Shown here piece after piece: positions 6,288-12,098 of a stretch of 12,098 nt of DNA. The stretch is taken from positions 1-12,098 of the forward strand of contig JBHIDQ010000043.1 in the NCBI GenBank assembly GCA_046760155.1. Reading direction: 5' to 3'. Source of the DNA: JBHIDQ01 sp046760155. GTDB lineage: Bacteria; Chloroflexota; Dehalococcoidia; Dehalococcoidales; RBG-16-60-22. The position numbers and the translations under genes are program-made. A model generated the notes under the pieces. It saw nothing but the letters and a program-made list of their open reading frames with translations, was not told the origin of the DNA and made no database searches. Each line of letters begins with the position of its first letter. Position 1 is the first letter of the stretch.

Positions 6288-7454
6288 ATGCCTGAGATAA
6301 TCATTATTGGTGCCGGTGTTGTTGGTGCCAGTATTGCCTATCACTTAGCCAAGCAGGGCTGCCAGGATGTTACCGTCTTGGAGAAGAACTACGTTGGTTC
6401 GGGTTCTACCGAAAAGTGCGCCGGTGGTATAAGGCAGCAGTTCTCCACAGAAATAAACATCAAGCTATCCATGGAAAGCGTCAAGTTCTTTGAGCGCTTT
6501 GAAGAAGAGACCGGGCATACCGCCGACTTCCGTCAGCATGGCTACCTGCTCTTGGCCACCAGTGAAAGGGAGCTTGCGGCTTTCCACCAAAATGTGGCCG
6601 TGCAGCGGAAATTGGGGCTCGAAGTGCAACTTATTTCACCTCAAGAAGTGGCCGAACTTGTTCCCGGGCTCAATGTGGAAGATATCTTGGGAGCTACTTT
6701 CTGTCCTACCGATGGGTATGCTGACCCCTATTCCGTAGTCTCAGGTTTTGCCTCTGCGGCAAAAAGGCTTGGTGTAGGAATACTCGAAGAGACGGAGGTT
6801 ACCGGCATAGAGTTGATTGGAGATAAAGTAAAAGGAGTGCTCACCACCAGAGGTAAATTTGAAGCCTCGGTGGCAGTCAATGCTGCTGGACCCTATGCGG
6901 GAGTGGTTGGGAAAATGGCCGGGCTAGATATTCCTGTCCAGCCATCAAGACGCCATCTCTTCATAACCGAGCCCCTTTTTCGCCATCGGCAACACTTCGA
7001 TGGTTTTAACCGGTCTAACTTGCCAATGGTCGTCGATTTTCACAATGGTTTTTGGTTCCGACGGGAAGGCTCCTGTCTCATCTTTGGCATGCGTAACCCT
7101 GATGAGCCTCAAGGATTCTCCACTTCAGTAGATTGGGAGTACTTTAGCGATGTTCTTGCTCCGGCCGCTTCGCAACGTTTACCTCGCCTCAAGGATATCG
7201 GCATCATGAAAGGTCAGGCTGGACTGCACTCTGATACGCCTGATTGCATGGCAATTTTGGGAGAAGGTTCGACAATAGATGGACTGTACCTTGCCTGTGG
7301 CTTTAGCGGCCACGGCTTTATGCATTCTCCAGCAGTAGGCAGACTTATTGCCGACTTAATTCTAGGAGAGAAAACTCTATCGTTGGCTGCTTATTCCTTG
7401 GCTCTTGACCGATTTCACCACCAGGTTCAGCAGAAGGAATCGGCTTATATTTAG
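6288..7454 (+). CDS. DAO-family FAD-dependent oxidoreductase (sarcosine oxidase beta / glycine oxidase-like)
   Basis: A 388-aa flavoenzyme of the D-amino acid oxidase superfamily, expected to oxidise a secondary or primary amine of a small amino acid. The N-terminus is a Rossmann dinucleotide site: IIIGAGVVG with GAGVVG at 8-13 and the ribose-binding Glu32. Then come GSGSTEKCAGGIRQQF (37-52), as in sarcosine oxidase beta and dimethylglycine dehydrogenase-like proteins, PTDGYADP (130-137), NAAGPYA (198-204), and the C-terminal flavin-binding CGFSGHGF region (337-344). The substrate cannot be read. Sarcosine oxidase beta partners (alpha, gamma, delta) are absent, so a monomeric enzyme is likely. 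The ATG at 6288 sits directly before the beta-strand of the FAD site; no clear Shine-Dalgarno is seen. It lies 48 bp after the tRNA and 123 bp before the next FAD gene. Confidence 0.87.
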   Translation: MPEIIIIGAGVVGASIAYHLAKQGCQDVTVLEKNYVGSGSTEKCAGGIRQQFSTEINIKLSMESVKFFERFEEETGHTADFRQHGYLLLATSERELAAFHQNVAVQRKLGLEVQLISPQEVAELVPGLNVEDILGATFCPTDGYADPYSVVSGFASAAKRLGVGILEETEVTGIELIGDKVKGVLTTRGKFEASVAVNAAGPYAGVVGKMAGLDIPVQPSRRHLFITEPLFRHRQHFDGFNRSNLPMVVDFHNGFWFRREGSCLIFGMRNPDEPQGFSTSVDWEYFSDVLAPAASQRLPRLKDIGIMKGQAGLHSDTPDCMAILGEGSTIDGLYLACGFSGHGFMHSPAVGRLIADLILGEKTLSLAAYSLALDRFHHQVQQKESAYI

Positions 7455-7531
7455 TTCCGGAAGGCGGCCATTTTATCTTGGCTCTTTGGCCAATTGACGA
7501 TAGTCCATACTATGTATTATCCTTACAGTTA

Positions 7532-7555
7532 TATCATTCCGAATTCCGAATGATA
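7532..7555. promoter_or_regulatory. 24-bp near-perfect dyad, candidate operator before the L-2-hydroxyglutarate oxidase gene
   Basis: TATCATTC (7532-7539) pairs with GAATGATA (7548-7555), and the centre GAATTC (7541-7546) is itself palindromic; the only mismatch in the 24 bp is C7540 against C7547. The middle can also be read as a tandem repeat of ATTCCGA (7536-7542, 7543-7549). It lies 22 bp before the ATG at 7578. No T-run follows, so it is more like a regulator binding site than a terminator. Confidence 0.45.
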
Positions 7556-7577
7556 ACATTGGGAGTATATTGTTGGC

Positions 7578-8774
7578 ATGGAACAAAAACAGTGTCAGGT
7601 TTTAATCGTAGGCGCTGGCATTACTGGACTTACCATTGCCCGTGAGTTGGTTAATCGAGGAATAGGGGACATCTTGATACTGGAGAAAGAGCGCTCTTTA
7701 GGTTTGCATGCCAGCGGCCGGAACAGCGGAGTCATCCATGCTGGTATGTACTACACCCCCGATACCTTGAAGGCAAAACATTGTGTGCAGGGAAACTACC
7801 TTATGAAGGAATTTTGCCGGCAAAGGGGACTGACGCTCAAGGAAACTGGCAAAGTTATTCTCGCTACAAATTCAGCAGAAGTCGGAGCACTGTATGAATT
7901 GAAGCGTCGAGCGGATTTATGTGGGGCTCGTGTCTTCCTCATTGACCGCAAAAGGCTTCATGAGCTGGAACCACATGCTGCCGCCTGCAGTGAAGCCCTC
8001 TTTTCGCCGGACACTGCGGTGATAAGACCAATTGAGGTGCTCAAAGCACTAGAGGAAGAATTGACTCAATCAGCCAAGGTCACGATTTGCTATGAAACTG
8101 TCTTCAAGGGTCTCTGGGGAGAGCGTCAAGCCCAAACCTCCCAAGGCATGATACAATTCGAGAAGTTCATTAATGCCGCCGGCTCATATGCAGACCACAT
8201 TGCGCATCAATTTGGCCTTGCCAGAGAATACAAGCTCCTTCCTTTTAAGGGAACCTACAAAAAACTGGCCAATAACAAAACGTTTCTCGTCCGCGGCAAC
8301 ATCTATCCAGTTCCAGACTTGAGGACACCTTTTCTGGGAGTCCATTTAACCAAGACCGCGGATGATGAAGTTTTGGTGGGTCCAACGGCTATGCCTGCTT
8401 TCAGTCGGGAAAACTACCGTGTCTTTGAAGGGTGGGGTAGGGAGACATTGCTCATCCTTTTCCGAGATTCAGTGCTGATGTTCAAGAATCATGCCTTTCG
8501 TCAGGTTGCTATGACTGAGCCTAGGAAATACCTGAAACGATTTGTCTTCAAGGAAGCTAGAAGACTGGTGCCGGAACTAACTCTGCGCGATCTTACTGAG
8601 ACTAACCATGTGGGAATTCGTCCTCAGCTCATCCATTGGCCAACTAAATCACTCGTCATGGATTTTATCGTCCTTAACGACAGTAATTCCCTCCACATCT
8701 TGAATCCCATATCGCCAGCATTTACTACCTCTTTGGCCTTTGCCAAGGATATGGTCACCCAGTTCTTGGGGTAA
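7578..8774 (+). CDS. lhgO: L-2-hydroxyglutarate oxidase/dehydrogenase family FAD enzyme
   Basis: The protein is 398 aa, the usual size of LhgO, which oxidises L-2-hydroxyglutarate to 2-oxoglutarate with FAD and passes electrons to quinone or oxygen. Family marks in order: FAD site VGAGITG (11-17) with acidic end Glu36; HASGRNSGVIHAGMYY (44-59), the most typical LhgO segment; LPFKGTYKKL (221-230); IYPVPDLRTPFLGVHLTKT (242-260); VGPTAMPAFSRENY (267-280); GIRPQL (346-351); and HILNPISPAFTTSLAFA (373-389). All key segments are present, so the gene looks intact. Relatives in the family act on other 2-hydroxy acids, so the exact substrate is inferred. The start follows a weak GGGAG about a dozen bases upstream. 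The methyltransferase gene begins 6 bp after the stop, so the two are probably one transcript, possibly controlled at the 24-bp dyad. Confidence 0.85.
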   Translation: MEQKQCQVLIVGAGITGLTIARELVNRGIGDILILEKERSLGLHASGRNSGVIHAGMYYTPDTLKAKHCVQGNYLMKEFCRQRGLTLKETGKVILATNSAEVGALYELKRRADLCGARVFLIDRKRLHELEPHAAACSEALFSPDTAVIRPIEVLKALEEELTQSAKVTICYETVFKGLWGERQAQTSQGMIQFEKFINAAGSYADHIAHQFGLAREYKLLPFKGTYKKLANNKTFLVRGNIYPVPDLRTPFLGVHLTKTADDEVLVGPTAMPAFSRENYRVFEGWGRETLLILFRDSVLMFKNHAFRQVAMTEPRKYLKRFVFKEARRLVPELTLRDLTETNHVGIRPQLIHWPTKSLVMDFIVLNDSNSLHILNPISPAFTTSLAFAKDMVTQFLG

Positions 8775-8780
8775 CAAACG

Positions 8781-9509
8781 ATGAAGTACTCTTGGCTAGT
8801 CGTGTTGATCATGGCTCTTCTCATTTTCCCAGCTTGTGCTGCACCAGCACCCGGCAGCCCTGCGGACAATCAGGCAGAAGATGCCTTTGCTGAAGCTAGA
8901 AAAAGGATGGTAGCGGAAGATATCGTCAGGCGGGGCATCAAAGACCCGAGAGTGCTTGAAGCCTTGGAAAAAGTACCACGTCATCGCTTTGTACCCGAAG
9001 AATATTTAAGTGAAGCCTATGCCGACCATCCATTACCCATCGGGCATGGACAGACCATTTCGCAGCCTTACATCGTTGCCCTGATGACGCAACACTTATT
9101 ACTTGAACCCGGGGATAAGGTGCTTGAGATTGGTACTGGTTCTGGCTATCAAGCAGCCATCTTGGCTGAGCTCACCGATGAAGTTTACAGCGTGGAGATA
9201 ATAGAGCCCTTGGGGCAGCAGGCTGAAGCGAGATTGAAAGAACTGGGTTATAATGTTCACTGTAAAATCGATGACGGTTACTATGGTTGGGAGGAATATG
9301 CTCCATTTGATGCCATTATCGTTACCTGTGCTCCTGACCATGTACCGCAACCGCTGACTAGGCAGCTCAAAGATGGGGGTAGACTGGTAATACCAGTAGG
9401 CCCTCCGGGCTTTTATCAGACCTTATGGCTTATCTTGAGAGAAGGTGAACAGTTTAAGTTGATTAACTTGGGTGGTGTAAGGTTTGTGCCTATGTTAGGT
9501 GAGCACTAG
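8781..9509 (+). CDS. pcm: Protein-L-isoaspartate O-methyltransferase with N-terminal export signal
   Basis: A 242-aa enzyme that methylates isoaspartyl residues in aged proteins using S-adenosylmethionine, starting their repair. The C-terminal 200 residues are a standard PCMT: MVAEDIVRRGI (43-53), VPRHRFVPEEY (65-75), the substrate loop TISQPYIVA (92-100), SAM motif I LEIGTGSGYQAA (115-126), PFDAIIVTCAP (175-185), GGRLVIPVG (199-207) and RFVPMLG near the end. Unusually, residues 1-19 (MKYSW then a hydrophobic run to IFPAC) form a signal peptide with a possible lipidated Cys19, followed by an Ala/Pro-rich linker. The lipobox is not perfect (Phe at -3), so cleavage without lipidation is possible. 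Export implies a role on envelope or secreted proteins, or that the N-terminus is a simple anchor. The start lies 6 bp after the previous stop. The gene ends tail to tail with the membrane protein gene. Confidence 0.92.
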   Translation: MKYSWLVVLIMALLIFPACAAPAPGSPADNQAEDAFAEARKRMVAEDIVRRGIKDPRVLEALEKVPRHRFVPEEYLSEAYADHPLPIGHGQTISQPYIVALMTQHLLLEPGDKVLEIGTGSGYQAAILAELTDEVYSVEIIEPLGQQAEARLKELGYNVHCKIDDGYYGWEEYAPFDAIIVTCAPDHVPQPLTRQLKDGGRLVIPVGPPGFYQTLWLILREGEQFKLINLGGVRFVPMLGEH

Positions 9510-11938
9510 GTAGACGGTTCTCTCTTGGTAGCCCCAAGCGCCATTTTTCTTAACCAGTAAAAGATGATTCCCGCCCCAGCTAGGTAAGCACCACCAGCGA
9601 CGACTAAGGCCCACGAAAATCCCACTGATAAGGCGATTATCAGAGCGAGGATGGAGCTGACCACTGAGACACAGCCGTTAATTCCCCAGGCCCATGGCAC
9701 CAGAGTAGGAGACAGTTTACCTATAATCCTTATTCCCGAAGGAAAGGGAACACCCATAAGAAAGCTGAGTGGTGCCAAAGCACCCAAAGCAATAAGTAAT
9801 CTTAGAAATAAAGACTGGCCCAATAATGCCTCAAAGAAGTAGGGGAGAAGTAGTGGATAGAGGAACGCCAGCAGGGCAAGGATGAAGATAAGCTGGGGCA
9901 GCACCTTGGCTAATTTAGTTGAGAGCAAGCTCCCCAGTCCAGAGAAGACAAAGATGGTGAATAGTACGATGACAAAAGCGTAGGTGGGCTGGTCTAGGAA
10001 AAGGATAAACTTTTGCATCAGTGGGATTTCAATAAGCAGGAATCCCAGCCCCAGCGCTGAAAAGTAGAGGAATAGCTGCCAGCGCACTCCTGAGATAAGC
10101 GTCTGATTTTGTTCTCGTATCTCTTTAGGGCGGAAGTAAAGTGGCAGCAGGATAAATATGGCTGAAGCGAGCACTGCCGAAAGTAGTAGCGCTATTATGA
10201 TGAGGTAGCCAGCACCTCCAAAAGGTTGCCAGGTCTTGCCCAGACCATACCAGATATACGGAACTTGGCTCCATTTGAAGAAGTGGAAAAAGAACGGTCT
10301 ATCGTCAGTAGGGGGAGAAACATCATAGGTATAACCAGCCAGGAAAGCCTCCCTTTCTGAAGGCGACAGGATGCTGGTAAAAGCCTCATAATAGACTTCT
10401 TGAGGCAGCACATTGTAGCGGTTGAGCTCAGCAGGGTCTATCCCTGGATAATAGACAACATCAAAACCCAGCTCATCGCTGAAATTCTTAATTATGGTGA
10501 TGTCCTGTTGATTGAAAGGGCTCTCTTTCACTAGCAGAGTGATTGTTTGAAAGCTGCGGATGACAGCCATATGCGGTTCAGGATTGGTTATGCCCAGACT
10601 CTCTAGAGCGGCAGTCGCCAGTGACAGCAGTCGAATTCCTTCACTGGGCGGCACCTGAATCCAGCGAGTGGCGGATAGAAAACCTCCCGGAGCTAAGTGC
10701 CGATAGTACTCGGCAAAAGCCTCCATAGTGTAGCGATAATTTTCCGAAAGACTGTAAGACCCGGCAGCGACCACTCTGAAACTATCCGTCAGCGATAGCT
10801 GAATCACGTCAAATTGCTCCTTTGAGCTCCTGAGGTAACTCCTGGCTCCCTCGACAGCTACGTCTACCCGGGGATTATCAACAAGGTGACCTCTCTCGTC
10901 AAAACTCTTGATAGCTTCAATGATGAGGGGATTGGAAACCACTGCTGTTACTCTTGCGCTTTGATGGTGAAGAGCGGTCAGCAAATCCAAGCCACCTTGG
11001 GACTCAATAACTAGAGCTCTGGGGCTAGGCGATAAACGGTAAACCAAAGCACTGGGCAAGTACTCAGTGAAGTCAGCCTGTCCCGCCTCAATTAGGCTTA
11101 TTGGGCTTAGGTTAGTCCCGTCTACTGCCACGCCTAGTTGGGTTGGAAGTTCCTGTTCATAGCTAAAACTCAACCCGGGAGCGATGTGGATGCTACGACT
11201 CTCAACTACATCAACACGGGAAAAGGCGTTCCATTTTGTTGATAAGGTGCGTGTCTGTGTCTGAAGCAGAACCTGGCTCAAACTCTTATAAGGTGACATC
11301 TTGGTCTCTAATGCTGTTGGCAAACTGACGAGCAAGACGAGAAGTCCGATACTTCCCGTGAAAGCCAGGCTCGGAAACAGTTTGGAGTGAGACAGGGAGA
11401 AAACGAAAACCGCTACTACTCCAAGTAAAGCAGCTAGAACCACGGTACCACCGCCACCAAACAGAGGCGGGCTTACCAGTACTAAAAGACAGCCTAGTCC
11501 TGACCCCACCATATTAAAGCCGTAAAGCTTCCCGGCTTGGGATGGCATCTTGGCTAGTGCTGCGCCCAGAGCTAGACCGGTAAAGAAAAATGGGATGGCC
11601 AGGGAAAGATAGTAGACCACTAAATAAAGCAGTTGACGGCTTTCCCAGGCCAGACGGTAAGAATCGAAGGGGATACTGTTTACTATCAGGTAACCACCGA
11701 GGCACCCTAGAGAGAAGAAGACGGCACAGACCGCTAAAAGATGCTCTAGTTTCTTTTTTAGCAGGCGGGGAAATAGTGACAGAAAGGAGCCGCTGGCCCC
11801 GAAGCCAAGCAGGGCTAAACTGACCACCATGAAGGCAAAATGATACCACTCAGCTACGGAAAACACCCTGGTCAGAGTAATCTCAAAAAGGAGCGTCGCT
11901 GCGGATAGCAATAGAATGCCAAGGTAAATCAGGAACAT
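9506..11938 (-). CDS. Polytopic membrane protein with central spermidine synthase-like Rossmann domain
   Basis: The protein is 810 aa. Two bundles of roughly six or seven membrane helices each (about residues 2-210 and 575-800) flank a soluble region (about 225-545). The soluble part resembles the polyamine aminopropyltransferase/SAM-methyltransferase fold: PRALVIESQGGLD (306-318) at the nucleotide loop, NPLIIEAI (336-343), a FDVIQLSLTD strand (376-385) and HLAPGGFLSATRW (404-416). In active SpeE enzymes the loop is usually G-G-G-D/E-G and a catalytic Asp follows; here the loop has only SQGG, and the position after FDVI is Gln, so aminopropyl transfer is doubtful. SPPTDDRPFFF (541-551) precedes the second membrane bundle and is common in such membrane SpeE-like proteins. 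I chose ATG 11938 because AGGAG lies 5 nt upstream; ATG 11953, five codons earlier, has no Shine-Dalgarno. Its function is unknown. It overlaps the methyltransferase gene by 4 bp, tail to tail. Confidence 0.85.
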   Translation of the reverse strand: MFLIYLGILLLSAATLLFEITLTRVFSVAEWYHFAFMVVSLALLGFGASGSFLSLFPRLLKKKLEHLLAVCAVFFSLGCLGGYLIVNSIPFDSYRLAWESRQLLYLVVYYLSLAIPFFFTGLALGAALAKMPSQAGKLYGFNMVGSGLGCLLVLVSPPLFGGGGTVVLAALLGVVAVFVFSLSHSKLFPSLAFTGSIGLLVLLVSLPTALETKMSPYKSLSQVLLQTQTRTLSTKWNAFSRVDVVESRSIHIAPGLSFSYEQELPTQLGVAVDGTNLSPISLIEAGQADFTEYLPSALVYRLSPSPRALVIESQGGLDLLTALHHQSARVTAVVSNPLIIEAIKSFDERGHLVDNPRVDVAVEGARSYLRSSKEQFDVIQLSLTDSFRVVAAGSYSLSENYRYTMEAFAEYYRHLAPGGFLSATRWIQVPPSEGIRLLSLATAALESLGITNPEPHMAVIRSFQTITLLVKESPFNQQDITIIKNFSDELGFDVVYYPGIDPAELNRYNVLPQEVYYEAFTSILSPSEREAFLAGYTYDVSPPTDDRPFFFHFFKWSQVPYIWYGLGKTWQPFGGAGYLIIIALLLSAVLASAIFILLPLYFRPKEIREQNQTLISGVRWQLFLYFSALGLGFLLIEIPLMQKFILFLDQPTYAFVIVLFTIFVFSGLGSLLSTKLAKVLPQLIFILALLAFLYPLLLPYFFEALLGQSLFLRLLIALGALAPLSFLMGVPFPSGIRIIGKLSPTLVPWAWGINGCVSVVSSILALIIALSVGFSWALVVAGGAYLAGAGIIFYWLRKMALGATKREPST

Positions 11939-12098
11939 CACTACTCCTGCCATAATTCTAACACATATATTCAGCAGTGCAGTACAGCAGGGGAGTTGAC
12001 ATAAAAAACAGAGGAATACGGAATAAAAAACTTTTCGCTTTTAACAAAAGATAAATTAAATAAGTCGGCTGAACGGTTTAACTTTAGATTTATTAAAA

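Noticed and set aside
7466..7500. TTGGC/GCCAA hairpin after the first FAD gene as a terminator
   Set aside because: The stem is 5 bp with no T-run; too weak to call.
11954..12098. Possible promoter TTGACA near 11996 and AT-rich boxes at the right edge
   Set aside because: No matching -10 box at a proper distance on the plus strand and no plus-strand gene within view. On the minus strand no convincing pair could be chosen among the A/T runs.

Overview
This is a bacterial stretch of about 12 kb with moderate GC and tightly packed genes, probably from an environmental genome. The tandem VOC protein, the FAD oxidoreductases, the surface glycosidases and a tRNA without an encoded CCA would fit Chloroflexota (Dehalococcoidia-like). 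That assignment is inference from general gene style and is weak. There is no phage, plasmid, IS, CRISPR or rRNA signal.

Left part (1-4871, all minus strand). Reading leftward from 4871, the genes are a sugar-nucleotide pyrophosphorylase with a left-handed beta-helix tail, an AT-rich spacer, a large lipoprotein glycosidase and an exported Asp-box (BNR) repeat protein cut by the left edge. The glycosidase joins a clan GH-A barrel to a GH43/GH32-like beta-propeller. The last two genes lie 48 bp apart and look like one unit for extracellular or surface glycan work. The spacer holds a short open frame that reads as the C-terminal end of a prokaryotic Argonaute PIWI domain with the rest of the gene missing. 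I take it as an Argonaute pseudogene, and it is the most surprising item in the window.

Middle (4872-6239). A divergent intergenic region carries two good sigma-70-type promoters whose -35 boxes sit in an inverted repeat. The rightward promoter serves a protein made of two tandem VOC (glyoxalase-fold) domains. It is followed by a tRNA with a CAT anticodon.

Right part (6288-11938). Three plus-strand genes follow: a DAO-family FAD oxidoreductase (sarcosine oxidase beta-like), an LhgO-type L-2-hydroxyglutarate oxidase preceded by a 24-bp dyad, and, 6 bp further on, a protein-L-isoaspartate O-methyltransferase with an N-terminal export signal. The methyltransferase meets, tail to tail through a shared CTAG, a minus-strand polytopic membrane protein with a central spermidine-synthase-like Rossmann domain. 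The final 145 bp are AT-rich and hold no gene I can support.

The two FAD enzymes plus the VOC protein suggest oxidation of small hydroxy or amino acids, but nothing in the sequence fixes the substrates. No intact new multi-gene defence or mobile system is visible. The candidates for follow-up are the Argonaute remnant, the fused glycosidase, the exported repair methyltransferase and the operator-like dyads.
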